A DNA stretch of 64,000 nucleotides from contig VXAY01012530.1 of assembly GCA_013399855.1 (NCBI GenBank), forward strand, positions 6,687,881 to 6,751,880, read 5' to 3'. The notes beneath the pieces were generated by a model. It made no database searches. It was not told the DNA's origin and saw nothing but the letters and a program-made list of their open reading frames with translations. Made by a program: the position numbers and the translations under genes. Numbering within the stretch: position 1 is the first letter of the stretch; the number at the start of each line of letters is the position of its first letter. Source of the DNA: Oxyruncus cristatus (Eukaryota > Chordata > Aves > Passeriformes > Cotingidae). Below, one piece after another: positions 1 through 14,339 of this stretch.

Positions 1-3000
1 ACTTGAATGCAGATCAAAAGCTTCAAAGACCTGAAAACACACTTTAAAAACAACTCTGTGATTCAACGGAATTTTAGTTTGCATGTGGAGATTTGCTTAA
101 ATCCCAAGTGAATCAGAATTGCCAGAGTACGGACCTATGTGAAGAGAAGCCAATAATTTTCCTATTAGCTTTGGATTCTTTCTCTCACACCAAATATCAA
201 ACATGCTTTTTTAATTCCACCAGTTAGGATTGTAGCTTGTTCACAACATCCTGAGCCCAAGAGATTTTCAAGGGATATAGCTGAAATTGCTGCATTTCTT
301 ACTCTGCTTGCAAACTAACAGCATATCATGAACACCTCCAGAAACAATATAGTAATAATTATGTTATTGGTACTAATAATCCAGCCACACAACGTCTAAA
401 ATCTAGTATCTACAGTATATGCAGTAGCTATAATAGTTTTGTGAGTTCACAGAACACCCATAAAATACACAATATTTTAAATCACTTTAATTCTTGCTTA
501 ATTACTTAATATAAACCCAAAGCAATTAAATTCAATACAATGAGGGTAGACTAGACAGACTAAATAGTGTTTAGTAACCATGTCTTTCCAAGATGTTGTT
601 AACAAGCTACAGCTGTGGCTTTTGGAAAAAGAAATAGAAGATTTGAAAACTAAAGCTACTTGGCACCCAATAAAAAGACTAAAATGATGTGTATATGGGT
701 CTCTAAAGAGACAGTATTATGAAAAGTTTTATAATGACAGTGTCAAAAATCTTGCTGCTAGAAATTTTATGCGAAGTAGGTATCAGCCACATAGGTGTGT
801 GTTAATTCTAGTCATGTGTGAAATTATCTGTGGATGAGAGTGGATCCAGTCCTCCATATCTGTGCTTGGTATCCTTTCAGTAAATCTTATAAGATTTCTT
901 GCTCTTTGTAGACTGATCTTTGGAAATCTCACAGCAAATATTTTAAAAAATTTTCACCACCCGGAAGAGCAGAAATAGTGCAGTACCAAGTGGTTTTGTT
1001 TGGCTGTAATAACATTAAAAATGAAACTTGGAAAATCACTGTATTTCTCGGATCCTTTTAAACTAAATGCAGAAGTGTTAATAAATGCATTTATATATGG
1101 AGATTTGATGCTACACTTTATTCATTCTAAAACAACTCAGAGCTTTCTGACCAAAAGTATCATTTTCATTGTGATCATCCTTTATTGACAGAATTTACTC
1201 AAATTACTTTACTCATTCATGAAGAAAACTTAACTACACGGTTGCATGACTTCAAGAAATGCAAAATTCAGAAAAAATATTCTGTTGGAGAAAAAAGGGA
1301 AACCTAAATTGCATCAACATTGTTCTATTATTTCAACTTAGGTGATTGGATGGTGGTTTAAACCAAAGGGACTCAAACAGGTATCCTTACTCTTCATGTT
1401 TTCCCAGGGGCAGGGGGCTAGATCTGTATTACAAAAACTTCTGTTTCAACAGCACAACTTGGTCTGCATGCCAAAGAGTGATACTTTTCAACAGTCTTTT
1501 AAAGCCACATCCCATTCTCAAAAGAATATGTTAATTTTCTTAGCCTGTACAGTTCAGCAATACCAAATTGATTCATTATCATCTGTTACCCAATCATTAC
1601 CTTGCCAGTTCCTTACATTTCACTGAAGTTTGCCATGAGCACAAAGAAAACAAGCTTTTATTTCTCATCTCTGTTTTCTCAACCCGAAAGTTTCTAAACA
1701 TCCTCTCTCTGGATGTCTGCACAAGTGTTTAATGTCAAGACCAATGCATTTCTCATTATCGCATTAGATTCAACAAGTTGACAAGCAGCTGCAGGTGATG
1801 ACTGCTACTGAGCTGAACTGTTTCACAGCTCAGGTCTTGGCACCACTTTTTTTGCATGGGCTCTCAGCAACTGGTAATGGCTGATTGCCATGTTTAAAAG
1901 GCTCTTTCACATGTACTTGGAATTCCAGCCAAGATTTTGAAAGGTAAAACCCTAAAAAGAGTTAGGCAAGCATTTCCATTTGCAGGGCCTAAGCAAATGC
2001 TTTAAAACCAAATTGATTCTGTTGATTATTAGATATAGATGTAAATATAGCCACCTTACTTTTTAAGAATCTAATGTTTCAAACCCTGGCTAGCTTCATG
2101 GCTTACAGCATTACCATACAGTCTTCCAGCCAAAACACAAAACACTGCAGACTATGTCACGTACAAGACAGACAACATGCCATCCTGGACAGAGAAGGTA
2201 CTCATGCGGGCTACTGCTCTTCCCTTTGCAGGGATAGGTTGGGGAAGTACTTAAGAACAGAGAGCCAGTGACATGCATACATAAGTGTCTGCACCCAAAC
2301 TCTCACCCCAAAAACCACATTCAGCTAACAAAATAGACCTCCAGCCCTCTCGCTGGACTTGTGCAGACCAGCAAGTCTCTAAGGCTGAGGAGCAGCTCAC
2401 TTCATTCTCTACATCTGGTTTGATTCAGGTGACACTCGTGTCCCTATTTAAGTCTCTTTGATAAGTGATCTAGTTGGTATTTCCAGCACACATCTCCTCC
2501 ACAAAGTGGAGCGTCCTCTATTTTCCTTTAAAATGCCACAGAAAAGGATACACCATTTGTTGCTTTCCTATAAGCTCCTACTTGTGCCTATGCTCACCTT
2601 AGCAGTGGGAAACAAGGGTTTAATAAGTTTCTCTGCCTAAAGTGATAAGGCAATTACCACTTCCCAGAAAAGCACTCAGACTGTCAATTCTCAATGTTTA
2701 TGAGTGGGAACAAAGATCCTATTGGGTATGAACCGAAAATGAAATTTTACTGGGTTGGAAAAAAAGGAAGTAACGGCAAGTAAGGATTTGATTTTGTAAC
2801 CCAGAGTTTACGGTAATTAGCCTGGATTAGTGTATCTGTAGGTGTGGTCACACCTTCTCCTGCTACAGTTTAGCAACCGACCGTCTAATGTAAAGTGCAG
2901 GAACTACTCAGGAGGGAAAGAGAGACAAGAGTCCAGGACAGTCTAGACAGTGAGCCCCAGGAGTGACTCGTGCTTCCTCTCATGCACACCATCTTTCTCT

Positions 3001-3518
3001 AAGACAATATGTAAGTAAACTAGGTGTCTGGCCATTGCCTGGCCCTGACGTCATGTGGCGGAGAACAAGCCAGGTCCATGCCTGTAAACTTTTCTGACTT
3101 CCAAAATGAGATTACTATATGCAAACTGACAGCTGGGAAAAGTCCCTGGCCTGCACTAGCTCCCAAATCAAATAGGAAAACTCTTTGGGGAAACAGGAGG
3201 TCAAAGCCACACAATTGCCCATTTAGAGGATTTAAGAGTAAACACTGACTTTCCAACACCTGGCAGCATTTCCCAGAGCTGTTTAATCCACTCATACAAA
3301 ACATGCAGCTTGATTCCTTTTTGCCAGTGGCATAGTTTCCACACAAGAAGGTGCCCCTATGCTTCTGTACCTACAGCTAGGTCATTGTAGACCTGTCCAG
3401 AGGGAGATTTGTGGGTCAGAGCCACCCTGGATGCAGGAGGGGACAAACTTGAACTCTCCAGAGTGCCCTAGACCCAAGGCTATCGGGCAAAGCCAATGTG
3501 CATTCGTCAAGCCTAGTT
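1..3518. other. Gene-free AT-rich intergenic DNA
   Basis: No coding frame with a recognisable domain, RNA gene or clear mobile element. Short frames of about 60-110 codons here look like chance. By analogy with mammals this lies between NEBL and PLXDC2, but that is inference. Confidence 0.6.
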
Positions 3519-3616
3519 TTAACAGGATGGTATGGCCTGTGTTGTGCCAGGTGCTGGACTAGACGGCTCCAGAGGTTCCTTCTGACCTAAGTTACTACTT
3601 CGTGACGCTATGATAT
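3519..3616 (+). mobile_element. Old CR1 3'-end fragment
   Basis: GTGCTGGACTAGACGGCTCC, then AGAGGTTCCTTCTGACCTAA and a degraded GTGACGCTATGATA tail, match the typical CR1 3' end on the plus strand. The upstream limit is uncertain. Confidence 0.7.
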
Positions 3617-3825
3617 AGCTACTTTTCTAACAGTGACTACCCTATAAATACAGGTTACGTGTGCTTAGATAGGAGTCCTTTAGCAGCCTCTCCAGTCAGA
3701 GATACTGCATCATGCACACGCACCCACACACACAGAGAAATCCTCCTTCACAAGAGCACTCGGTGACGGGCCTGAAAATATGCTCTAACATATGAGTGGC
3801 TAAGCCTCTGGAAGGGGATGATCAG

Positions 3826-3980
3826 ACAGACTGTGGAACTGCCATTCCTGGAGATTTTCAAACTGGATTGGCCCTGAGCATCCTCATCTATATTTAAAGT
3901 TACCCCTGCTTTGAGAGATGATTGATCTTCAAGTCCATGAGAGGATTCTTACAACACAGATGTTTACATTATTCTATGGT
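3826..3980 (+). mobile_element. Old CR1 3'-end fragment
   Basis: GACTGTGGAACTGCCATTCC, then TGGAGATTTTCAAACTGGAT and CCCTGCTTTGAGAG, follow the order of a CR1 3' region and end at ATTATTCTATGG. It is diverged, in the same orientation as the fragment at 3519-3616, and about 210 bp from it. Confidence 0.7.
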
Positions 3981-3998
3981 ATTTTCCATACAGACACT

Positions 3999-4020
3999 AA
4001 AAAAAAAATAAATAAATAAG
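3999..4020. repeat. A-run and (AAAT)n microsatellite
   Basis: A poly-A run leading into three AAAT units, just after the CR1 fragment at 3826-3980. Confidence 0.75.
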
Positions 4021-4893
4021 ATTTCTTTATGTTTGGACAACATAAGTATTTAGCAGAAGTCCACTTCTTTGTCTTCGTCCATATCTTGCATTTTCTGAAC
4101 TATTTTACATTAATCCAAATTCTCCTATCAATTAAATCTTATCACTGAATTAAAATCAATAAGGTAATTTGGCTTTTCTTTACAAGAGGATTTCACGAAA
4201 TATTTGTCTCTCTGTTTTCTAGACAGATTTTTTTAAACATGTAGAATTATTTCTGCCTTTCTGCTTTTTATTTCATATCCATTTCATTTGTCATACTTAT
4301 GCAGCACATGCCTCTTGTTTTCTGCTGAGGAAGCTCTATGCACTAGAAGTATGAAAGTATAAAGAAGTAAAAAGCTCTTCTAATTAGCTGGACAGAATTT
4401 CTGTCATTTTCTTGAGAAAGCAAAACTTTAAAGATTACTTCTGCTAGAATAATATGCTTCTTCTTGACAAAAGACAGCTCAATGCTTTTACATACCAGAT
4501 ACGTTACAACAATGTAGGAAGAGTTTTCATAGGATTCAGTGTTATCAGATTTTGATAACATTCAGTGATGCATCTATGTAACTTTTTTCCTGAATACTTC
4601 ATTTTGAAATGTGGCAGAGGGATTAAAATTGTTTATGAGAGAGGGAACACGTAAGGAATTTAACTTTCAGACCGATCTAAAGTCAGGTTTTGCCATATTT
4701 TCCCTTACGAAAGCTTTAATATTAATCTTTAATACTCTGTTTATCACACATACTTTCTACTGCACTGATTCAGAGATTGTATATGGCCATTAATTTGTAT
4801 GAACTTCATCACACATGCTTTGACAGTAGACAATTAAATACTCACTGGCTCATTAAACTGTCACAGTTTAAATGCAGTTTCAACAGTGTCTGC

Positions 4894-4911
4894 CGAGCTT
4901 AATGAAGCTCG
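4894..4911. repeat. 7-bp inverted repeat, 4-nt loop
   Basis: CGAGCTT and AAGCTCG are exact reverse complements around AATG. Confidence 0.7.
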
Positions 4912-6808
4912 TATTCATAGAATACCTTAAATGATGTCAGAGGAAAGTGAATATTCCACATAAAGATGCCCATATCTACCACTCTATGGAAGTCAGTTAT
5001 TATGTTACAGCATACAGGCTAAGCTGCTTTTTTTAATGCACACTTATTTGGAAATTGCTGTCATGAGTTTGCTTTGCAGACTCTGTGAGAAATCGGTGTT
5101 ATTGATTCAAAAAGGTTAATAGCCCACGGGTATAAACAACCAAAGCCTTACATTTTGCTTCCCAAATGTTTAAATGCCAATTTTACACATACAGCTATAC
5201 TTCTGAAGAAAACTCTTCAAGAAAATATCTTTTCAAAGACAGAATTTTTAAAAATGCTGTACACCACTCTGGTCAATCAAACCTGATATTTTAGCTTCAT
5301 ATTCAGCCTTGCCTAAAACATGCCGAGTATTCCTACTATCTAGCTTGATTAAAGATAAAAGTTATAGTTTGTGCAATATAACACAGAAGTATGTAACAGG
5401 ATGGGAATTCAAAATAGAAGAAAAATTTGTGAGGCAGAGTGGGACTTCTGCCCCCAAATGTAAATGGGTTCAATGCAAATGTCTGGCATTCACTTCCAAA
5501 CCTGCAGGTCAGACTCCTCTTCATGTCAGTGGGGAACAAAATTTGGATTGAAGTTCATTGTAAGGGAAGATCTAAAAAAGAATCATTGAAACATACCCTA
5601 GAAATCGTTGTTGCTCTACACTGACCACTAGTAACAAACATACATTTCTACTATAGACATCTAAACTTGGGCAAGAATATCTCCACTTGGAACCTGCAAA
5701 CACTTAGTACAATTCAAGTTTAACCCTTGTTTCCCCAATGTTGCTTTAAAGTGACCTTATACCCACATTCCTCTTTTGACTGGCAAAATTTTGGCTGAAA
5801 ATTGCTAAATTATTCAGTGATGGGAATATTTCTAATAGCTTGTAGCTACGAATGAATTTATAGTTTTAGAAGCAGAGAGCAAAAGTAAGAGAAAGGTTTC
5901 TGTCTTCAGTTAGGGAAGGTGAACTATAAATTAAAAACCGCAGATTCTCTTAAAATTCTCAGGGCACAAAATAAAGTTATGAACTACCTCCATTTACAAA
6001 CTTATTCCAGGCAATAGGAAACAAAGCTTGTAATTTTTGTAATATATAGCCACATCTTCTCAATCTGCAGTCTGAGAGACGATTTTCTTTTTGGTTACAT
6101 TTTTTTTCAAAGTAAGAGGAATAGCTGCTCAATTTTCACTTCTTTATGTTTCAATTACCACAGCTACTCCAACCAGCTAAGAGACTCCTGTTGTACTATA
6201 AACTGTAAAAACTGTACATGTGATAGAGATACATTATTCAAAATAATATTACACAGCTACATTACTTCAGCTATGACTAGGGCTCTGTTTGTATGAAATA
6301 TTACTTCTGCCTACCTTGGCAAATTTATTTACTATAATTTCAGGCAGAATTATAATAAAAATGCAAGCAAGTATATCCTTAGCTGTTTAAATATCAAGTG
6401 GTTTGTGACCCTAGAAATACCATACAGAGATATGAACCAAAAAGGCTGATCCAAAACACAAAGCAGTTGATATGAATCATTGCAAAGTCTTCTCCAGTTC
6501 ATTCAATTAGTGACACTCGTAAAGTGAATTGTGACTCCAGTATGCTTTGGCTGCTAGGAATAATATGAGAAAAATTATTGAATGCTTTAAAAAGAAAGGA
6601 ACATAATTATGAGATTATTAATATTTTCATTAATTGGGAGGGGTGCACTGAAAAATTCCCCAACTGATATGCATTCTACAAAAATTTTCCATCGAAATAA
6701 TTATGACTCTCCAGGCTGGTGCCTAACTCAATATAAACAATGAAGACCAGAGAGAAAGAGAGACTCTTTTCCTCTTGTTTCATTGCACAAATCACAAATC
6801 TTTGGGGA

Positions 6809-6832
6809 AAATAAACAAATAAACAAACAACA
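6809..6832. repeat. (AAAC/AAAT)n low-complexity run
   Basis: Alternating AAAT and AAAC units. Confidence 0.7.
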
Positions 6833-8734
6833 ATGTGAAAAATTATTCTTTTGTGGCTTGGATAATAAATCTGTGAAACATATCCTAGATAATCTGTTTT
6901 TCACAGTAGCATTTTGGAAAAAATATTAATTTCAGACTAAGGTTGCAGGTTTTTTAGGATTCCTTGTATATGTCACAAACACATTGTTCATAAATACAAG
7001 ATTATTTGATAAAAATCAGCAGCTACCCACAGCAAGTGCCATTGCATTCATAATTTTTAAGGACATAGAAAATGACACTTCAGCTATTTTATATTTAGAG
7101 CCAGGATTGCCTTTACATGTTTCTTGGAATAGAAAGGCCAGTAGAAGGCAACAGATGAAACAAAACTAGAAACACAGAGCATGGCATTTTATGATGGGAA
7201 TCTGGATAGCATCACTGGCCATTACCATCCACTGTAAAACTCACGAGCCTTTGAACTCATGAATGTGAAAGTCTGTTATCACAATGATTCAATGATCCGT
7301 GCTCAGAGGCACCCTTTTGACTACCTACAATCCATCCTTCCACCCTCCGCTGCCTCTAATCATTACAATAAGACAAATGCCCCAAATATGCAAAGACAGT
7401 AGCAAGAATGTGCAAAGAACCAGGCAAGCCATTCAGTCTCAGGTGAGGTTAGAAGAGAACAGGAGGCACTACCCTACAGATTTCACTTCATGTCAAGTAA
7501 CTATGCCCCCACGGGAAAACCTAACACAGGAAAAACTGATTTGCCTTATCCACCTTTGGCACATATGTAGGATGTGGAAATCTGCTCCCTTTCATTGCAG
7601 TCTCTCAGGATTAGTGGTCTCTACAGAGAATCTCAATACACAGAGACTTCTGTGCAACACTTATGGACAAGGAAAACAAGCAGAGTCCTTTTCTTTTTGA
7701 AGAATCTTCAAAAAGTTGAACTGGTACCAGGTTTATTCAGCTAGGACACTTCATCTGAAATATTCATTTTGTATTTTGGATTTTTAGAAAAAAAATATTG
7801 TAACGAAAATAATTTGCATTCCAATCTACTTGAGAAACACTGCAGGCAGTAGACAAAGCTCTTCTGAATTGCTGACAGCCCAAGCCAACTTTCAAAGATG
7901 ATGCTGTACTCCAAAACCTGATATAATTAACCAAGAGGGTCAAATAGACGGTTAGGCAACAATCCAATCCTTTCCTCATGACCTGCCTTGTCCCACGCAT
8001 TTGGGCTGGGATGGCAGGAGAGAACTTTGCTTACAGCTACATGTCGACTCACAAGGGGAAGAATGCATGGCTTAATACAGCTTTGTACTCCTCTGATCCC
8101 GGGCCATCTGTGTACCAGCTGTCCTCTGGTGAAAAACGGAGCATACTGAATGTTTGCTGAAGGGCTTTTCACACATTTCTCTCCCTTGTCAGCAAACTTG
8201 TTTTAACGTGGGAGATTTGGTCACTCACTTTACTCTGTTCTCTCTTTCTTACTCATGTATATAACCACAAAAGCATCCTACCTAACAGTCAGCTGAGAGC
8301 ATTGCATGGAAGTTACAAAACAGATACCAGAATTATCAACCTTTTGCACTGTCCACTACCCATCATCACTGTGCCTAATCATCTTGCACTCTGTATCTAT
8401 GACTAGGATATCTAGATGACTTTGTGCACTATTCAACATTTTTTTCTGTTTCCATTGTCAAAATGCTGTTAAGACTATCCTTTTATGTTGTTTTTTTGTG
8501 TTGGCTTTCTTTACTTGCCATATTTTCTTTTGTCTTATTTGAGTGGATTTGCGATATGAGATGTTACTGCTGAGAGGTTGAGAGCATCATTCTCACTATG
8601 TTAGAGAGAGCAACATTATGCAGCCACCTTTAGAAAACAGTAGGGTGCTTAACTCATCTATTCTGCTCTAAAATTTGGTTTAATAGCTAATTATTATTTT
8701 TTTCAGCAGAGAAAACTTTGATCCAGGTACTTGT

Positions 8735-8768
8735 AAACCTTGTCCTTATTTAAACCTTGTCCTTATTT
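8735..8768. repeat. 17-bp perfect tandem duplication
   Basis: AAACCTTGTCCTTATTT occurs twice head-to-tail (8735-8751 and 8752-8768). Confidence 0.9.
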
Positions 8769-8794
8769 CTTGGTCATGACAGTTACAACAGTTA

Positions 8795-8880
8795 AAAAAT
8801 CAAACTGGAAAAGACCCTCTAAAATAACTGAGGTTTGCTACACTGATAGGTCTGAAGAGTGAACCAGGGCACTAAACAGT
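8795..8880 (-). mobile_element. Possible degraded CR1 3' fragment
   Basis: CTGGAAAAGACCCTCTAAAA followed further on by GGGCACTAAACAGT resembles the reverse-complemented CR1 3' end (GTTGGAAAAGACC ... CACTAAACC). It is short and diverged and the terminal repeat is missing, so the call is tentative. Confidence 0.35.
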
Positions 8881-11800
8881 CACCAGGAGTCCAGCAATCA
8901 CTATGGGAACTGGAGTATGTGGTAGCCTGAGCCATATTGTGTACCAGCAGGAAGAACATTATACAGTAATCCCAACTGGAGCTGACAAATGGCTTGCTGT
9001 GACGAATGTGCTCATTCAGTATTTGCTGTGGGTAGTTCTTTGCTCAAAAAGAAGGGCCGTTTCTCAAGAAGCTGGAGGTAGGTGAGAAAAGGCAATTTTA
9101 AAGACTGTCATTTCCCAGTTGCTCCAGTTTAGCAAGGAGGCCAGTGAGCTGCTATGCACTTTGATGAATGGGAGTTTCAGAGGACAAGAAACAAGGTCCC
9201 AGGTAGTTTTTCCAGAGCCTTCTCTCCCCATTTCAGTTCAGTTTAATTGAAGTAGTCGCTGCTCAGCCAAAAGATGATTTCTTGGAACTTAGAGACTTTC
9301 TTCTGGAAGTAACTTTTTAGCTCCCTCATTACTGAGCATGCAAATAGCTGAAGGTGGACAGCATTTGTGAATGTTAAATTTATTGCAACTCATCCAGTCT
9401 GTAAACAAACCAATGTACATTCTGGGACATTCAGAGATCCCTGCAAGAGATTTTCAAATGTGTTGTCAGCCTCCAGCCTGGGACACAGCCTTCAACTGCC
9501 AGCATCCTATGCCCAGAGGAAGCCATTGAAGCCATTATTTAAGAATGTTAAATTTAACAAAGCAATTTAAAAAATGCATGAGAGACATTCAGCTTCATGA
9601 ACTTAAAGGATTTGTCTACAACCCTGCCTGTAAGGAGGACATGTGCACTGCACAAAAATTCACAAAAACAGAGCAAATATATTTATATTAGAAAGCAAAT
9701 ATTTAAAAAAAAAAATATCCAAGGAAGGCATACAAGGTTACCTGTCCTTGTCCCAAGTCAAGCCCATGGGTTTAGCCCCAAGTCACATATAGCTTTGGCA
9801 TGACTGTGATTTAGGTCATGAAAATGTCATGGAAGAACAAAACAGCACTTTGGTAAGGGCTGATGCACACAGTGATGCTGTGTCAGCAACTTCAGACTAG
9901 CGGAGCCATGGAAAGAAGGTAGAGGCACTAGAGACAGAGGCTGTCTCCTTTTACTGTAAAGTCCTCTGTCTCAAGAGAAACTTGGTCCAAAGGGATTCCT
10001 AAAATAGGACTCTGTGAAGCAGAGAAACACTGCTCAGAACATAAGAAACATTAAGAGGAAAAATGACTTTAAGTTTCACTGCAAGTCAGTTTAGTTCTAG
10101 CACCAGAAAAGCTTTTTTCTTACTTTTGATACCTTGCTTCACTTCAAAGGGAAACAAATGAAAAACGGCCATTCAGAAAGGGCTCTTAGCCATCTACTCA
10201 TTAGGAAATAAAATTTAGTAACTCTTCCACTCCAGCAGTCCAACCTACCATTACCAAACGTCACTCATGCAGTTCACACTGGGGTCATTCACAGCCACCT
10301 TGCCGCTACCAGCACTAGCAGCAGACTACCAAGCATGTAGAGCTGGAATCACCAGTGGGTGCCAGCTGCTTTGTACCACTCCAGCGATGCAAAGCAGCTG
10401 TAAACCAGGTTTAACAGGCCAGTTAAACAAGCTTTGTTATTGCTTTGTGTTTCTGACACAGTGCAAAGCTGCCAGAGCAGCCCAAGGAACCTGATCCTCT
10501 GCGTTCTATTTGCAACAAAGTGGAAGTGTTAATCCTGACTTTGAATCCTGTCAAAATATTTAATAAACTCCACTGGGAGGATCTTCTTTGTTGACAGCTT
10601 TAAACTGAGTTCACTAACTCTTCCCTAGATACATCATTTCTGTCTCCCTCAAAAGACTGGATGTGTCTTCTGTGTGAGTGGATATTGAACTTTTTGCAAT
10701 AATATACACTCATATATATCAACAACTTAAACAGTAAGATCTGTCTTCATTAATTACAGTAATTTTTAATTTTATGATGACATAAAAACCCAAAACCTTC
10801 CAGGCTACCTGCATCATGACAAAGGGTCTATTGAAGCAAGACCATGATAAATAATTCTGCACACATGGAATATGCATATGTTTACACACTAAACCCGACG
10901 CAAGAAGATATTGTGACAATGCAATATAAATGTTTTTATTACTGATCAAGCAAGAGTTCAGACCTCTTATCAGATTCATGATGAAGTAAAGTCCTGCTCT
11001 ATGAAGCTATAAATAATACAAAGTTAACAGACCTGAGGCATCAAAGGCAGCTGGATGTGGTGATAGCCATCCTGGTTTCTGTGTGCTGTCAGCCACCAAA
11101 AACTGGCCTTTCTGTAGCTCACTGGGACATCTTGGCTTAATCATATGTTTAAATTTCTGAACTCTAAAGGTCTGAAAAATGTCCTCTATCCAAAGAGTCC
11201 TGTTAAAATGGACAAGCTGAAGATTTAAATCCTAAAGAGTGTATATCATTATCATTTATCTACACAATATTCCAAACCTCTGCTACATAAACTCTTGTCA
11301 TATCCCACTAGAGAGCAAAATCTCCTCCTTTCATTGCAAATTGTATTTGCATAATTATGAACATTCTCCTTCACCCCTTTCAAATTTTAGCCATTCATTT
11401 TCAGCTTGATACAAAAAAAACTATAAGGCATTTTTGTGGAAGAATTAATAGTCTACAATACACCTGTTAACTATGTTGTTATCAAAAGAACAAGAAGACT
11501 TTGTCCTTCTGAATTCAAAATTACATAAATGCGCAATGTCACTCTGAACAATGATGGCAAAACTGTTTTATAAAGCCCCAATCTAGTAATCAATTAAAAA
11601 TATACACCTTTATAAATTACCTATAACATCTAAATACAGAACATTAGAACTTCCCATTCCAAGATTACACCCAGCCACTCCTAAATCCCTAGAAACCTGG
11701 CATTAAGATTTACATAATGAGAGGCATAGTTTTTCTATACTGCCTCTCCTATCTATGACTGGAAAAATACAATTTGCACTAGCCAGTTAGAATGACATTT

Positions 11801-14339
11801 TCTTAGGCAGAGACTGAAATGCTCATAATAAATTTCAAAATAACAGAAAAAAACACATAAGGTAGTAAGTTCATATTAAAAAAAAAAACCAAAACAAAAC
11901 AAACAAACAAACAAACAAACCCACCGTATTATTCTTTTCCATTTTCCATTCTCCTCAACTTGTTCTTTTGAGAACAGGAAGATGATGCTTAGGGGATGCA
12001 TTTTGTACTCAGGCATAGTGTTGTAAAACTGGCATAAACAGGTGCATATAATGCCAGGAGGCACTAATCAAGTTTAGGACTAGTAGGGCACAATTTAGAT
12101 GCTCAAGCATAGGCATTTAGTGGCATGTGATATGCTCTAGAATTTATGAGATACACCTGACAGGTATGACAATGCCTGTGCCCTACCTATGTCTTTTCAG
12201 TTTGACTGTTAAGGGAATAAGCTCCTAGAAACTCTTAATGAAACTCTTATTAAAATATCATTCTTCTTGTCCTAAAGAAAAAGCTATTCAACAAGTCATA
12301 ATTTGTATATTTTTCTCCAGTCATTGTAAAGGAACTCCAGGGTGAACAGTTCAGGTGTATCCAAACAGTTGTAGATGTTTAACATTAGCTTATGTGAATT
12401 CCATCTCTGATCTCTAACAGAGTGTGAGAAAAAATGATGTGTTCTCAAAAACCAGGATAGCCACTACTGTTGCATATGGATTACCTGGTGTCTGAATTCT
12501 CTCTGCAGTTTTCTCTCAATTAGGATATCACAGGGTCCTTCTTTTCAGCTTGGCTGTATACTTTCTTAAAAACTATGATTCTTCAGAACATTTGCCCTTT
12601 TTGTTTTATTAGATTGATATTGGTCAAAAAACTTATACAGAAGAGGATTTGGAAAGCTATGCAAAGACATGCAGTGTGTTACTACAAACCTCCTTCTGCT
12701 AGAAAGCCGCACTAAAGACATTTTAATTAAAAAGTCTGAAAAAATAAAAAAATATTAGAAAACCAGTAAAATAGAAGTTATCCTTCTATGGCAGCCTCCA
12801 ATAATATGAACAGCATCTCCACTTTAATAAGCTGTCTTTTATTTCATTCATTTTAAGGGAAATGAAGAATTAAACAGTGAACTAAAGCAGAGCGCATTCT
12901 TCCCTACAGTCCAGAAGAAGAGTTGACAACACCAATAATTCATGTAAAATGTGCCGTACTACACTGGCGTCTGCAAGGAGTTCATTCTTTGTTGTTGTTT
13001 TCTTTTATAAAGCTTCTTTCTTTTCCTTAGCCTAACTACGCCTAACAATGTCAAATGAGAATCTGGCAGCTCAGAGTACCCTAAAGCATCTTACCCTGAA
13101 ACCGAAGACAAGCTGGAAGATTCAAAGACTAGAGAACCTGAATTTTTCTCCTCAGCTGGCAGCTGACTTTTGTAAGTTTAGGCTCATCTTCGTGAAACAT
13201 TACCAAGACAAAAGCACTAATGGCAATCTTTCACTGACCTGTACATGAACACAATTCTCCTCAGTAACTTAGAAGTAACGTCTGGATCCCATACAGCAGA
13301 CCCAGAGGAAATCTGTGCCAGGCAGAAGTTTAATTATCAAGCAGGATATTAAAATCCTGATATCAGTGTTGTCAACATTTCAATAACAACTATTCTGAGA
13401 ATCATTGCTGCTTGGAATGTATCTTTAATCACTTCTAATGTAATAATATCTCTTCAGCAAGGCCTGTTAATATTGGTTAAGTCAGCAGCCATATTAATCA
13501 GTGGTATAGATCGATAATTTCTGCCTGAAAACAGCAGCTGAACTGATTATAGGTTCTTGCCAAGTTTTGCAGGAGAACTACCTGAATTCTGGATTTTATA
13601 CTTAAATTTCCTCTAGTTCTGCAATGGCCAAAAAAGGAATTAAAATTTCCTGCAGAGCTACTGAATGTGCTGCACCTGGGGAACCTTGTGGCAAGACTCC
13701 TCCTTGCACACCAGCTTGCAGACAGAAAGGATTCTGCAATTTAATTCAACATAATGTAAAGTGGTGTCCCAAGAAACCAATTATAAAGTGATAGATCAGC
13801 TGCCCCAAACTGCTCCAGGCTGCTCTGTGCTCAGTCACACTCAACAAGATTCATATGATTAACAACACACATCTCTAGTGTAAACACAACAGAGCCAGCC
13901 TTCCCAGCCCACTTCAGTCAATGCAGAACGAGTTAATGCTCACTAGACTCCAGGGTGCAATTCTTCTCATCCTAAGGTAGACATTTGAAACAGGTCAGAC
14001 AAATCTCATTCCACAGCTCCGCTCGTTACATTGACTATAAAGAGACCCTTATGGTGATCAACTCAACTGAAGCCAACAGTTGCATGGCTGATTCTTAGGG
14101 CAGAGTTTATTTATTTAGGCCTACAGGTAAGACAGAGGATTTAAAAGGAACTTGCCCCACTGCGCTGGCAGCTGGAGGTCAAGTGGGAAACCCCAGGGCA
14201 CGTGAGCTCTGTGTGTGTAAAGCACCGGAATCAAGCACTAATCTGAAGTACAACCAACTTTATTTTTCCTTCCTTCTGTGAAAGGACAGAGACCAGAGCT
14301 CCAGGTTCAACTTACCACCATGTTTTGCATCAGTTCACG
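8881..14339. other. Gene-free AT-rich intergenic DNA
   Basis: No gene or mobile element recognised. It contains a poly-A run near 9709-9716 and an (AAAC)n run at 11878-11920. Confidence 0.6.
11878..11920. repeat. (AAAC)n microsatellite with A-run
   Basis: About eleven A followed by AAAC-type units. This can be the tail of an old retroposed sequence, but no element body is recognisable beside it. Confidence 0.85.

Larger units (their letters stand above)
3981..8794. other. Gene-free AT-rich intergenic DNA
   Basis: No convincing gene. It contains (AAAT)n at 3999-4020, a hairpin CGAGCTT-AATG-AAGCTCG at 4894-4911, an (AAAC)-type run at 6809-6832, and a 17-bp tandem duplication at 8735-8768. Confidence 0.6.
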
